A stretch of 64,000 nt of DNA from positions 124,001 through 188,000 of the forward strand of contig NZ_FNOT01000003.1 in NCBI RefSeq assembly GCF_900107105.1, given 5' to 3'. Both the position numbers and the translations under genes were made by a program. The DNA is from Geodermatophilus africanus. GTDB taxonomy: Bacteria; Actinomycetota; Actinomycetes; Mycobacteriales; Geodermatophilaceae. The notes beneath the pieces are model-generated. The model saw only the letters and a program-made list of their open reading frames with translations, ran no database searches and was not told the DNA's origin. Of this stretch, positions 16,719 through 25,484 are shown in pieces. Positions within the stretch are counted from its first letter, which is position 1; each line of letters begins with the position of its first letter.

Positions 16719-17906
16719 TCAGTGGTCCGCGGTCGCGGCGGCACCGGCCCCGTCCGGGCCCGGAGGCGCACTCGCCGACCATTGTCCCCCGAAGGAGGAG
16801 TGCGCCGCTGACGGAGCGTCAGGCCCCTCCGCACCTGCGTGGACGCACCCGCACTCGGGGTGGGCCGGCCACCGGCGGGTGCGCGGGAGCAGGTCCGGTG
16901 GGCGCAGCTCGAGCGTCGTCCCGAGGGTCAGCGGCGCGCCGCCGCCGTCGAGCAGCGCGAGGACCTGAACGGTCGCCGTCACCACGGTCGCCAGGCAGGT
17001 CACCGTGGCCCCTCCCGGCGGTGTCTCGCCCGCGGTGAGCTGCGCGGCGAGCGCCGGCCAGCGCGGGTCGGCATCCCGGCGGTGCAGGTCCGCGCAGCGC
17101 AGGCACCCGGTCGCGCCGGGCACGACGAGCGGGCCCACCACGCCGGTCTCCCCGCGGACGGTCGCCACCAGGTGCGCCACCCCGCGCCGCTGCAGGTCGG
17201 CCGCGAGTGGATCCGACGCCGCCCAGGGCCGCGTGAGCACCACGAGGTCGACCGGAGCGCCGGGCGGGAGGGGGCGCAGGTCGGTGAGCGGACTGGCGCG
17301 GCGCACCGCGTCGGCGGCGGCCAGCGCACGCGGGCGGCCCTCGTCGTCGGCGCCGAGCCCGCCCACCACGGCGTCCGCGGCCGTGGCCAGACCGTCGTCC
17401 CGGACGCTCACCCGGCCGACCCCGCTCGCGGCCAGCACGGCGGCGAGCGGCACGCCGACCCGCGTCGCGCCGTCGACCAGGACCGTCGCGGCCCGCCGGG
17501 TCCGCCAGCGCGAGCCGGAGGCCCGGTTGGTGGCGGTGGGCAGCTCGGTCCGCGTGCGGGCGGCGGCGGCCGGCCCGGCGGCCGCCGCCAGCAGGTCGGC
17601 GGGGTCGAGGTCGACGAGCAGCCCGGTGGCGCGCAGCCCGTCGAGCACGGCGGTCAGCGCCGCCGGGTCGTGGCCGGCGACGGCGGCCTCGGTGACGACG
17701 GCGCGCTGCGTGCGGTGCCCGTCGAGACCGCGGAGCAGGCCGGTCAGCCCGGCCGCGCCGGGGGAGACCAGCAGCCCGTCGGTGGAGTCGGCGCCACCGA
17801 CCTGGACGTCCTCGGCGCCGTCGGGCCCGGCGAGCCGCAACAGCGGGACGCTCGGGGGCAGCAGGGGGTGCGCGGTGTCGGCCACCGGCGCAGGGTGCCA
17901 GCGCAC
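16719..17906 (-). CDS. ThiF/E1-like adenylyltransferase-fold protein
   Basis: This protein of about 395 residues resembles the actinobacterial Rv3196-type or TOMM-precursor leader-binding ThiF relatives. The C-terminal half has a Rossmann-like core (VGVPLAAVLAASGVGRVSVRDDG, with a degenerate nucleotide loop) and two paired-cysteine sites, CLRC and HPECGC, expected to bind zinc as in E1 enzymes. The N-terminal 100 residues read like a peptide-recognition domain. No precursor peptide or cyclodehydratase gene is adjacent. The start is uncertain: GTG 17906 is used, while GTG 17975 is also open. It follows the same strand order as the ABC1 gene. Confidence 0.65.
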   Translation of the reverse strand: MRWHPAPVADTAHPLLPPSVPLLRLAGPDGAEDVQVGGADSTDGLLVSPGAAGLTGLLRGLDGHRTQRAVVTEAAVAGHDPAALTAVLDGLRATGLLVDLDPADLLAAAAGPAAAARTRTELPTATNRASGSRWRTRRAATVLVDGATRVGVPLAAVLAASGVGRVSVRDDGLATAADAVVGGLGADDEGRPRALAAADAVRRASPLTDLRPLPPGAPVDLVVLTRPWAASDPLAADLQRRGVAHLVATVRGETGVVGPLVVPGATGCLRCADLHRRDADPRWPALAAQLTAGETPPGGATVTCLATVVTATVQVLALLDGGGAPLTLGTTLELRPPDLLPRTRRWPAHPECGCVHAGAEGPDAPSAAHSSFGGQWSASAPPGPDGAGAAATADH

Positions 17907-17991
17907 CGGCCCGGCGCGCTCGGACCGTCCACAGGCCCCGGACGCGACGAACGGCGGCGCCCGCCGTGCGGGCACCGCCGTCGCGGAACGG

Positions 17992-18042
17992 CCACCCTTC
18001 AGGGCCCCGCGCCGAGCGTGCGAGGCGTGGGGGGAAGGGTGG
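17992..18042 (-). terminator. Stop-anchored hairpin downstream of the small zinc ribbon gene
   Basis: Arms CCACCCTTC (17992-18000) and GAAGGGTGG (18034-18042) are exact complements around the GCGCCGAGCGTGCGAGGCG core. On the minus strand it begins 7 nt after the stop of the DUF5679-like gene and ends in CCGTTCC. It probably terminates that transcript. Confidence 0.6.
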
Positions 18043-18049
18043 TCCTTCT

Positions 18050-18202
18050 TCAGGCCTTGCCGAGGATCCGGTTCATCTTGGTGCCGCAGACGGGGCAGGT
18101 GCCCTGCGCCATGCGGCGGCCGGACTCGCTGACCTTGACCTCACCGTCGAAGTCGCGCTTCTCCTTGCACTTCACGCAGTAGCCGTTGTAGCTCTCCGCC
18201 AC
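18050..18202 (-). CDS. DUF5679-like small zinc-ribbon protein
   Basis: The 50-residue protein is VAESYNGYCVKCKEKRDFDG followed by a basic stretch and CPVCGTKMNRILGKA. The two CxxC knuckles about 30 residues apart form a zinc ribbon. Such proteins are widespread in actinobacteria next to this locus and have no established role. GTG 18202 is preceded by AGGAGG at 4 nt. Its stop is followed at once by a hairpin terminator. The ThiF-like gene lies downstream on the same strand beyond that hairpin. Confidence 0.83.
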   Translation of the reverse strand: MAESYNGYCVKCKEKRDFDGEVKVSESGRRMAQGTCPVCGTKMNRILGKA

Positions 18203-18576
18203 GGTGCCTCCTCGTCTCCGGTCCGCTCGGCGTCCCCGCGCGGGCGCCGTCCCCGGGAACGCTACCCGGCTGCCCGGCGGCCGCCGGCCCGACCGCGGCG
18301 CCGGGCCGCGCCACTGCCCACACCCTGTGGACAGAGCTGTGGAGCGCGTGGGGAACCGGCGGCGTGTCGCTGTGCGCGCCCGGGGGACAGCCGCCCGGGC
18401 GTTCTCGGTGCGGCGACCGCCGACGCGCCGTCCGACCTGCGAGAACGGCCGTCGCGACCCTGTGGACGGCGGCTCCGGAGCCCCCGTCCCCGGACCGGGC
18501 GGGCCGGTGTCCACCGTCCGTGCGACATGCGTCCCGCGACGGTGCGGCTGCCGGAGCACACCGCGGACGCGGTGGC

Positions 18577-18582
18577 TACGGT
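18577..18582 (+). promoter_or_regulatory. TACGGT -10 box, leaderless promoter of the YgjP-like gene
   Basis: TACGGT ends 6 nt before the GTG at 18589, with no Shine-Dalgarno between. Confidence 0.4.
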
Positions 18583-18588
18583 GCCCCC

Positions 18589-19260
18589 GTGCCCGGAACA
18601 CCTCCCGACACCCAGCGTCGCCCCGTCACCGGCCCCTCGGCGCGCGAGGAGGTGCGGGGCGCCCGGGCCGTCCCCGCCGACCGGTCGGTGCGGACGGCGG
18701 GCGTCGCGGTGCCGGAGGGCGCCGTGGAGGTCCGGCGCAGCAGCCGGCGGCGGCGGACGGTGACCGCCTACCAGGAGTCCGGGCGCACGGTCGTGCTGAT
18801 CCCGGCGGCGTTCAGCCCGGCCGAGGAGCAGCGCTGGGTGGCGCAGATGGTCGCCAAGCTGCAGACCCGCGAGGAGCGGCGGCGCCGGTCCCTGGGTGGG
18901 GACGACGAACTGATGGCCCGCGCGCGGGCATTGTCGGCGGCGCACCTCGACGGGGTGCCGCAGCCGGCCGGCGTCCGGTGGGTGGACAACCAGAACCGCC
19001 GCTGGGGGTCGTGCACGCCGGCCGACCGCACCATCCGGCTGTCCAGCCGGCTGCGCGCGATGCCCGAGTACGTCGTCGACTACGTGCTGGTGCACGAGCT
19101 GGTCCACCTGGTCGAGCCCAGCCACGACGCCCGCTTCTGGTCGCTGGTGGCGCGCTACCCACGCGCCGAGCGGGCCCGCGGCTTCCTCGAGGGCGTCGAG
19201 CTGGGCGCCGCGACCAGCGGTGCGCCGGCGGGCACCCACGCCGAGGACCTCGTCGACTGA
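18589..19260 (+). CDS. YgjP-like (DUF45, M48-type) metallopeptidase
   Basis: The 223-residue protein has the zinc motif HELVH in VLVHELVHLVEPSHDARFW, with the second His-Asp segment expected to complete the site, and the family marker RRWGSCTPADRTIRLSSRL. These YgjP/SprT-like proteins are presumed cytoplasmic zinc peptidases; substrates are unknown. I chose GTG 18589 because a TACGGT box lies 6 nt upstream; earlier in-frame codons read as low-complexity noise. It is convergent with the DUF2342 gene. A repeat palindrome follows its stop. Confidence 0.82.
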   Translation: MPGTPPDTQRRPVTGPSAREEVRGARAVPADRSVRTAGVAVPEGAVEVRRSSRRRRTVTAYQESGRTVVLIPAAFSPAEEQRWVAQMVAKLQTREERRRRSLGGDDELMARARALSAAHLDGVPQPAGVRWVDNQNRRWGSCTPADRTIRLSSRLRAMPEYVVDYVLVHELVHLVEPSHDARFWSLVARYPRAERARGFLEGVELGAATSGAPAGTHAEDLVD

Positions 19261-19264
19261 GCGA

Positions 19265-19290
19265 CGACACTGCGGTCCTCCGGACCGCAC
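19265..19290. repeat. Copy of the GCGGTCC-TC-CGGACCGC palindrome
   Basis: GACACTGCGGTCCTCCGGAC and the next CGCAC match the element at 6035-6058 with one change. It lies 5 nt after a stop codon, as at 6036. It probably acts as a weak terminator between two convergent genes. Confidence 0.5.
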
Positions 19291-19478
19291 CGCGATGACA
19301 CCGTCGGCCTACCGGCCGACACCCGGCCAGGTGCCGGCCCCCAGCCACCGGGGGGCCGCTGCCGGTGTCCCGATCGGGAACGCCTCAGGCTCCCGCGCTC
19401 GGTCCACCCCAGCTGTCTGCCGTCCCCGGCCTCGGCCGGCCCGGCGTCGGATGTCTCCCCCAGGACCCGCCCTCGCGC

Positions 19479-20840
19479 TCAGGACCCCGTGTCGTCGCCG
19501 TCGTCCTTCGTCTCCGGCTTCTTGGCATCGTCGGCGGTGAGGCTGCGCAGCTCGTCGTCGGCACCCTGGTGGGCGACGAAGTCCAGCGGCTCGTCCAGGT
19601 CTTCCGACGTCGGCAGCAGGTCGGGGTGCGACCACAGCCGGTCGCGCTCGGCGTTGCCGTGCTGCTGGGCCATCGCGCCCCACACGGTGGCCGCATCGCG
19701 CAGCCGCCGCGGCCGCAGCTCCAGGCCCACCAGGGTGGCGAAGGTCTGCTCGGCCGGGCCCCCGGAGGCGCGGCGGCGGCGCATCGTCTCGGCCAGGGCG
19801 CCGTGCCCGGGCAGCCGGTCGCCGGCGGCCTGCGCCACGACGCTGTCGACCCAGCCCTCGACCAGGGCCAGCAGCGTCTCCAGCCGACGTAGGGCCGCCT
19901 GCTGCTCGGGGGTCTCCTCCGGCTCGAGCAGCCCGCTGCCCAGCAGCGCCTGGATGCCCTCGGGGTTGGTCGGGTCGATGCCGCCCATCGAGCCCATCGC
20001 CTCGTCGATGCCCCGCTGGATGGCCTCGCGGTCGACGTGGATGCCGCGCGCGTAGGCGTGGACGGCGTCGTGCAGCTGCTGGCGCAGCCACGGCACGTGC
20101 ACGAACAGCCGCTGGGTGGCGGCCTCGCGCAGCGCGAGGAACAGCCGCACCTCGTCGGCGGGGCGGTCGAGGCCGGCGGCGAACTCGGCGACGTTCTGCG
20201 GCAGCAGGACGCCGGCGCCCGAGGGGGCCAGCGGGATGCCGATCTCGCTGCTGCTGAGGACCTCGCCGGAGAGCCGACCGAGGGCCTGGCCGACCTGGGC
20301 GCCGAACATCAGGCCGCCCATCCGGCCCATGATCCCGGCGAGCGGGCCGGCCATCGCGGCGGCCTCGGCCGGGAGGGCGCTGGTCATGGCGCCGACGACG
20401 CGCTCGGCCAGCGGGTCGATCAGGCTGCTCCAGGCGGGCAGCGTCTGCTCCACCCACTCCACCCGCGACCAGGCCAGCGGGCGGTCCACGCCGGAGGGCA
20501 GCTCGGTCACCTGGTCGAGCCACAGGTCGGCCAGCCGCAGGGCGTCGGCGACGGCGGTGCGCTCGGCGTCGGACGTCGGCTGCGAGCCGGCGGCCAGCGA
20601 GCTGATCGCGCCCTGCCGTGCCAGGTCCCAGTTGACCGGCCCACCGGACCAGGTCATCAGCTTCTGCAGCTCGGCGAACAGCGGCATCTTGGCGAGCAGC
20701 TCCTCCGGCGTCCCCCCACCGGCGCCGCCGCCGAACAGGGCACCGAACCCGAAGGGGTCGTTGCCGGCGCCGGACCCGGACTGGTCGCGACGCTCGGGGT
20801 CGCGGTCGGGGGGGCCGAAGCCGAACGGGACATCGCTCAT
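19479..20840 (-). CDS. DUF2342 / zinc-dependent metalloprotease-family protein
   Basis: The 453-residue protein belongs to the actinobacterial DUF2342 family, sometimes labelled F420-biosynthesis-associated hydrolase. The N-terminus is Gly-rich (GALFGGGAGGG), followed by helices with PVNWDLARQ, ALADLWLDQ-like motifs, the REAATQRLFVHVPWL segment conserved in the family, and an acidic tail. Many family members have a His where this one has Thr in REAATQ, so catalytic status is unclear. It is divergent from the PDZ/Lon-like gene. ATG 20840 begins MSDVPFGFGPP. Confidence 0.78.
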   Translation of the reverse strand: MSDVPFGFGPPDRDPERRDQSGSGAGNDPFGFGALFGGGAGGGTPEELLAKMPLFAELQKLMTWSGGPVNWDLARQGAISSLAAGSQPTSDAERTAVADALRLADLWLDQVTELPSGVDRPLAWSRVEWVEQTLPAWSSLIDPLAERVVGAMTSALPAEAAAMAGPLAGIMGRMGGLMFGAQVGQALGRLSGEVLSSSEIGIPLAPSGAGVLLPQNVAEFAAGLDRPADEVRLFLALREAATQRLFVHVPWLRQQLHDAVHAYARGIHVDREAIQRGIDEAMGSMGGIDPTNPEGIQALLGSGLLEPEETPEQQAALRRLETLLALVEGWVDSVVAQAAGDRLPGHGALAETMRRRRASGGPAEQTFATLVGLELRPRRLRDAATVWGAMAQQHGNAERDRLWSHPDLLPTSEDLDEPLDFVAHQGADDELRSLTADDAKKPETKDDGDDTGS

Positions 20841-20944
20841 GCCCCCACGGTAGACGCGCAGCCCCTGCGTGGACCCCCTGTCCGCCGGCAGCGGACGGAC
20901 CCCGGCCCCCTGAGGGGCAGGCCCTCCGGCCCCCTGCAGGGAGG

Positions 20945-21000
20945 AGGACCCCGTCCTCCTCACCGCTCGCGAGCTCGCGGCGAGCCTCTGGAGGGCCGGG
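20945..21000. repeat. Decayed copy of the hairpin repeat in a divergent intergenic region
   Basis: The core TCACCGCTCGCGAGCTCGCG-GCGAGCCTC is intact, but the arms (CCCCGTCCTCC versus GGAGGGCCGGG) no longer pair cleanly. Unlike the other copies it is not next to a stop codon: it lies between two divergent starts. Confidence 0.5.
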
Positions 21001-21042
21001 CGCGAGCCTCCGAGTGGCGGGGGCCTCCTAAGCTGGCCGGAC

Positions 21043-22065
21043 GTGACCCGTCGGATGGCCGTCCTCAGCGTCGGTGTGGTGCTGCTGGTGGTCTTCGGCG
21101 TGCTCGGCGCGGCGGTGCCGGTGCCCTACGTGGCGCAGGTCCCCGGGCCGACCTTCAACACCCTGGGCGAGATCGACGGCGAGCCGATCATCAGCGTCGA
21201 GGGCCGCGAGCGGAACGAGACCGAGGGCGAGCTGACCCTCACCACCGTCGGCGTCAGCCGGGCGGGGCTCAGCCTGGTCGAGGCGGTGCAGGGCTGGTTC
21301 GACAGCGAGGTCAGCGTCGTGCCCACGGAGACGGTCTACCCGCCGGGGCGCAGCGAGGAGGAGACCCGCGACGCCAACCGCCAGGCCTTCCTGACCTCGG
21401 AGGAGGCGGCCGAGGTCGCGGCGCTGGCCGAGCTCGGCTACCCGGTGAAGGTCGTCGTGCGCGGGTTGACCGACGCCTCGCCGGCCGAGGGGCAGCTGCA
21501 GGAGGGCGACGCCATCGAGAGCGTCGACGGCCGGCCGACGCCGGACCTCGCCACGCTGGACGCCGTCCTGGCCTCGATCCCGGGCGGCACGACGGTGCCG
21601 GTCGCCTACACCCGCCTGGGCGCGCCGGGGACTGCGACGGTCACCACGCGGGCCGCGGAGGACGAGGCGGGCTCGCTGCTGGGCGTGCTGGTCCGCCAGC
21701 AGCCCGCGGCGCCCTTCGACGTCGACATCGCCGTCGAGGACGTCGGCGGCCCCTCGGCCGGGCTCATGCTGACCCTGGGCATCCTCGACCTGGTCGGCGA
21801 CACGGACATGACCGGCGGGGCGACGGTGGCCGGCACCGGGACGATCGGCGCCGACGGCGTGGTCGGCCCGATCGGGGGCATCCAGCTGAAGATGATCGCC
21901 GCCCAGGAGATCGGCGCCGAGCTGTTCCTCGTGCCGACCGACAACTGCGCCGACGCCGCCGCCGCCCCGCAGCCGGGGCTCACCCTCGCCCGGGTGTCCG
22001 ACCTCGACGAGGCGCTGACGGCGCTCGAGGAGTTCCGCGCCGGACGGACCCCGCAGACCTGCTGA
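21043..22065 (+). CDS. PDZ-domain Lon-like (S16) membrane-anchored protease
   Basis: The 340-residue protein has an N-terminal signal-anchor helix (about residues 5-28), a PDZ domain (about 125-200, SPAEGQLQEGDAIESVDG) and a Lon-type proteolytic domain. The catalytic dyad is Ser238 in DVGGPSAGLML and Lys283 in GGIQLKMIAA, with spacing close to that of Lon. There is no ATPase domain, so it works outside the membrane without ATP. The family is conserved in actinobacteria next to UPF0182, the next gene here. GTG 21043 lies 8 nt after TAAGCT, suggesting a leaderless transcript. Confidence 0.9.
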   Translation: MTRRMAVLSVGVVLLVVFGVLGAAVPVPYVAQVPGPTFNTLGEIDGEPIISVEGRERNETEGELTLTTVGVSRAGLSLVEAVQGWFDSEVSVVPTETVYPPGRSEEETRDANRQAFLTSEEAAEVAALAELGYPVKVVVRGLTDASPAEGQLQEGDAIESVDGRPTPDLATLDAVLASIPGGTTVPVAYTRLGAPGTATVTTRAAEDEAGSLLGVLVRQQPAAPFDVDIAVEDVGGPSAGLMLTLGILDLVGDTDMTGGATVAGTGTIGADGVVGPIGGIQLKMIAAQEIGAELFLVPTDNCADAAAAPQPGLTLARVSDLDEALTALEEFRAGRTPQTC

Positions 22066-22262
22066 CGACGCCCCGGCGACACCGGCGCCGCCCGGTGGGG
22101 GAAGCTGGCAGCCGGAGCGCGGCCGGGGAACCCGGAACGGTCCTGAGCGTTGGTCTGGGCGACCGGATCGGTGCCCGGGGGCCCGGTCCGAGCCGGCCCG
22201 ACCGTCCGGAGCCGACGCCGTCCGTGGCGCCGGCGTCACGACCGCGACTGAAGGAGACCCTC

Positions 22263-25220
22263 GTGGCCATGCGGCCCCCCGTGTCCGTGCCGACCCTGTC
22301 GCGGCGCGCGAAGGTGGTCATCGGGGCCATCGCCGTCCTGCTGGTGCTGTTCACGGCCATCGGGACCCTCACCAACGTCTACGTCGACTACCTGTGGTTC
22401 GACGAGACGGGCTTCACCGAGGTCTTCTGGACCGAGCTGCAGACCCGCGCCCTGCTCTTCGCCGTGGCCGGGGTGGCCACCGGCGGCCTCACCGCGCTGG
22501 CCGTCTACCTGGCCTACCGGTTCCGCCCCACCTTCCGGCCGATGTCGCTGGAGCAGCAGAACCTGGAGCGCTACCGGCAGTCGATCGAGCCGCGCCGCGC
22601 GCTGGTGCTCACCGCGGTCGCCGTCGTGCTGGGGCTGTTCGCCGGGTTCACCGCGCAGGGCAGCTGGGAGACCTGGCTGCAGTTCCGCAACAGCACCGAC
22701 TTCGGCGAGGTCGACCCGCAGTTCGGCCTGGACGTCTCGTTCTTCGTCTTCGACTACCCCTTCTACCGGCTGCTGCTGGGCTTCGGCTTCGCGATCGTGA
22801 TCCTTGCGCTGATCGGCTCGCTGCTGACCCACTACGTGTTCGGCGGGCTGCGGCTGCAGACCCCGGGGCAGAAGCTGACCGGTGCGGCGATGGTGCAGCT
22901 GTCGGTGCTGCTCGGGCTGTTCGTCGCGCTCAAGGCGGTCGCCTACTGGCTGGACCGCTACGCGCTGGTCTACTCCGACCGCGGCGGCCTGTTCACCGGC
23001 GCCAGCTACACCGACGTCAACGCGCTGCTGCCGGCCAAGACGATCCTGGTCTTCGCCGCGGCGGTCTGCGCGGTCGCGTTCTTCGCCAACATCGTCGTCC
23101 GGAACTTCCGGCTGCCGGCCGCGGCGCTGGTGCTGCTGCTCATCTCCAGCCTTGTGATCGGCGTGGCCTACCCCGCGATCGTGCAGCAGTTCGTGGTGCG
23201 GCCCAGTGCCGACCAGCGCGAGGCCGACTTCATCGCCCGCGCGATCGAGTCGACCCGTGAGGCCTACGACCTGACCGAGGTCGAGTTCGTCCAGTACGCC
23301 CAGGAGGCGACGGGCGAGGAGGTCGACCCGGCCGCCGCGCTGGCCGAGCTGCGCAACGACACCGAGACGATCCCCAACGCCCGGCTGCTGGACCCCAACG
23401 TGCTGTCCGCGACGTTCACCGCACGCCAGCAGATCCGCAACGTCTACGGCTTCCCGGAGAAGCTCGACATCGACCGCTACACCATCGGCGGCGAGACGCA
23501 GGACTACGTGGTGGCCGTCCGCGAGCTCAACAGCGAGGGGCTCAGCGAGAACCAGGACACCTGGATCAACCGGCACACCGTCTACACCCACGGCAACGGG
23601 TTCGTGGCCGCGCCAGCCAACGAGGTCGTCGCCGGCCAGGAGGGCGGCGAGCCGCGCTTCACCACCCGGGACCTGCCGACGGTCGGCAACATCGCCGTCG
23701 AGCAGCCGCGCATCTACTACGGCGAGCTGATGCAGGACTACTCGGTCGTCGGTGCGCCCGAGGGGGCCGAGTCGCGGGAGTTCGACCTGCCCGAGGGCAG
23801 CGACGGCGAGGGCCAGATCAACAACACCTACGACGGCCAGGGCGGCGTCGAGATCGGCAGCTTCTTCCGGCAGCTGACCTACGCGATCTTCTACCGGGAG
23901 CGGAACTTCCTGCTCTCCAGCGCCGTCAACGACGCGTCCAAGGTGCTCTACGTGCGCGACCCGATGGACCGGGTGGAGAAGGCGGCGCCGTTCCTCACGG
24001 TGGACGGCGACCCGTACCCCGCGGTCATCGACGGCCGCGTCGTGTGGATCCTCGACGGTTACACCACCTCGGGCTCCTACCCCTACTCCGAGCAGATGGA
24101 GTTGGGCGAGGCGGCCACCGACGCGCTGACCGGCACCGGGACGACGGCGCTGCCGAACGAGACGTTCAACTACATCCGCAACTCCGTGAAGGCGACCGTC
24201 GACGCCTACGACGGCACGGTGACCCTCTACGAGTGGGACACCGAGGACCCGGTCCTCGAGACCTACATGAAGGCGTTCCCGGGCCTGGTGGAGTCGCGCG
24301 ACGAAATGTCGACCGAGTTGGTCAGCCACGTGCGCTACCCGGAGGACCTGTTCAAGGTGCAGCGGGACATCCTGACCCGCTACCACGTCAGCGACCCGGG
24401 CGACTTCTACAGCCAGAACGACCGCTGGGCGGTGCCGGCCGACCCGACGCAGGACACCCAGGAGCCGCAGCCGCCGTACTACATCCTGGCCCAGCGGCCG
24501 GGTGACCCGCAGGCGAGCTTCCAGCTCACCAGCGCGCTCAACGCGTTCCGCCGGGAGAACCTGTCGGCGTTCGTGTCGGCCTCCAGCGCGCCGGATACCT
24601 ACGGGCAGATGCAGGTGCTGACCCTGCCGGGGAACACGCCCTTCCGGGGTCCGCAGCAGGTGCAGCAGTCGTTCATCACCAACAACCAGGTGCGGCCGGA
24701 CCTCACGCTATTCAACAGCGCCGAGTCGCGGGCGGTGTTCGGCAACCTGCTCACCCTGCCCATCGGCGACAACGGCCTGCTCTACGTCGAGCCGCTGTAC
24801 GTCGAGGGCACGGGGGAGAACTCCTTCCCGCTGCTGCAGAAGGTCCTGGTGAACTACGGCGACCGGGTCGGGTACGCCGACACCCTCGCCCAGGCCCTCG
24901 ACCAGGTGTTCGGTGCGGGCGCGGGGGAGGCCGCCGTCGACAGCGGCGACACCCCCGCGTCGCCGGACCAGCCGGACCAGCCGGACACGCCGGAGACCCC
25001 GGTCCCGCCGGTGGACGGCGGGACGCCCACCCCGAGCACGCCGGAGATGCAGCAGGCCGTCGAGGCCATCAACAGCGCCCTGGCGGCGCTGGAGACCGCG
25101 CAGCGCAACGGCGACTTCGCCGGTCAGGGGCAGGCCCTCGAGGACCTGCAGGAGGCCGTCACGGCCTACCAGACCGCGCAGGGCCGGGCTGCCGAGGCGG
25201 CCGGGACGCCGGGCGGGTGA
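22263..25220 (+). CDS. UPF0182 family large membrane protein
   Basis: This 985-residue protein (COG1615) has seven predicted transmembrane helices in the first about 320 residues, a large extracytoplasmic region with the family stretches NYIRNSVKATVDAYDG and RYPEDLFKVQRDIL, and an acidic, Pro-rich tail (TPASPDQPDQPDTPETPVPP) ending in a coiled-coil segment. The function is unknown; conservation beside the PDZ/Lon-like protease suggests a joint envelope role. GTG 22263 has GGAG 6 nt upstream. The gap to the protease gene is about 200 bp. Confidence 0.9.
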   Translation: MAMRPPVSVPTLSRRAKVVIGAIAVLLVLFTAIGTLTNVYVDYLWFDETGFTEVFWTELQTRALLFAVAGVATGGLTALAVYLAYRFRPTFRPMSLEQQNLERYRQSIEPRRALVLTAVAVVLGLFAGFTAQGSWETWLQFRNSTDFGEVDPQFGLDVSFFVFDYPFYRLLLGFGFAIVILALIGSLLTHYVFGGLRLQTPGQKLTGAAMVQLSVLLGLFVALKAVAYWLDRYALVYSDRGGLFTGASYTDVNALLPAKTILVFAAAVCAVAFFANIVVRNFRLPAAALVLLLISSLVIGVAYPAIVQQFVVRPSADQREADFIARAIESTREAYDLTEVEFVQYAQEATGEEVDPAAALAELRNDTETIPNARLLDPNVLSATFTARQQIRNVYGFPEKLDIDRYTIGGETQDYVVAVRELNSEGLSENQDTWINRHTVYTHGNGFVAAPANEVVAGQEGGEPRFTTRDLPTVGNIAVEQPRIYYGELMQDYSVVGAPEGAESREFDLPEGSDGEGQINNTYDGQGGVEIGSFFRQLTYAIFYRERNFLLSSAVNDASKVLYVRDPMDRVEKAAPFLTVDGDPYPAVIDGRVVWILDGYTTSGSYPYSEQMELGEAATDALTGTGTTALPNETFNYIRNSVKATVDAYDGTVTLYEWDTEDPVLETYMKAFPGLVESRDEMSTELVSHVRYPEDLFKVQRDILTRYHVSDPGDFYSQNDRWAVPADPTQDTQEPQPPYYILAQRPGDPQASFQLTSALNAFRRENLSAFVSASSAPDTYGQMQVLTLPGNTPFRGPQQVQQSFITNNQVRPDLTLFNSAESRAVFGNLLTLPIGDNGLLYVEPLYVEGTGENSFPLLQKVLVNYGDRVGYADTLAQALDQVFGAGAGEAAVDSGDTPASPDQPDQPDTPETPVPPVDGGTPTPSTPEMQQAVEAINSALAALETAQRNGDFAGQGQALEDLQEAVTAYQTAQGRAAEAAGTPGG

Positions 25221-25296
25221 GCGCGGGCCGGCGTGGGTCCACCCGCTGTGGTGCGGCCCACGCCGGCCGGTCCTGCGCGCTCCGGCCGGACGGGGG

Positions 25297-25302
25297 TATG
25301 GT
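25297..25302 (+). promoter_or_regulatory. TATGGT -10 of the first initiator tRNA
   Basis: TATGGTGGTCTCACCGA immediately precedes the tRNA and is identical upstream of the second copy (42706). The box begins 17 nt before the mature 5' end in both. The GC-rich -35 region differs. Confidence 0.55.
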
Positions 25303-25313
25303 GGTCTCACCGA

Positions 25314-25387
25314 CGCGGGGTGGAGCAGCTCGGTAGCTCGCTGGGCTCATAACCCAGAGGTCGCAGGTTCGAATCCTGCCCCCGCTA
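25314..25387 (+). tRNA. Initiator tRNA-fMet (CAT), copy 1
   Basis: This is a 74-nt cloverleaf. Acceptor CGCGGGG pairs with CCCCGC, leaving a C1xU72 mismatch, an initiator trait. The D-arm is GAGCAGCTCGGTAGCTC, the anticodon stem CTGGG-CTCATAA-CCCAG with anticodon CAT and three consecutive G-C pairs, and the T-arm GCAGG-TTCGAAT-CCTGC. CCA is not encoded. Confidence 0.97.
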
Positions 25388-25394
25388 CTCAGGA

Positions 25395-25430
25395 CCGAGG
25401 GCCCTCACAGGACACTGTGGGGGCCCTCGG
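25395..25430 (+). terminator. Terminator of initiator tRNA copy 1
   Basis: CCGAGGGCCC-T-CACAG pairs with CTGTG-G-GGGCCCTCGG around the loop GACA, a 16-bp stem with one G-U pair, 8 nt after the tRNA. A divergent relative of this segment occurs at 35644-35710 with no tRNA. Confidence 0.7.
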
Positions 25431-25484
25431 CGTTCGTCCGGGCCGCACCTCAGTCGGGAGGCGGGGGTCGAGGACGTTAGCCGC

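Noticed and set aside
16719-17906. RiPP (TOMM) biosynthesis locus around the ThiF-like protein
   Set aside because: No precursor peptide, YcaO or dehydrogenase gene is adjacent, and the neighbourhood matches the core locus of mycobacteria.
22236-24386. 716-codon open frame on the minus strand opposite the UPF0182 gene
   Set aside because: It is an antisense shadow: composition is low-complexity and no domain is visible, while the plus frame is a clear family member.
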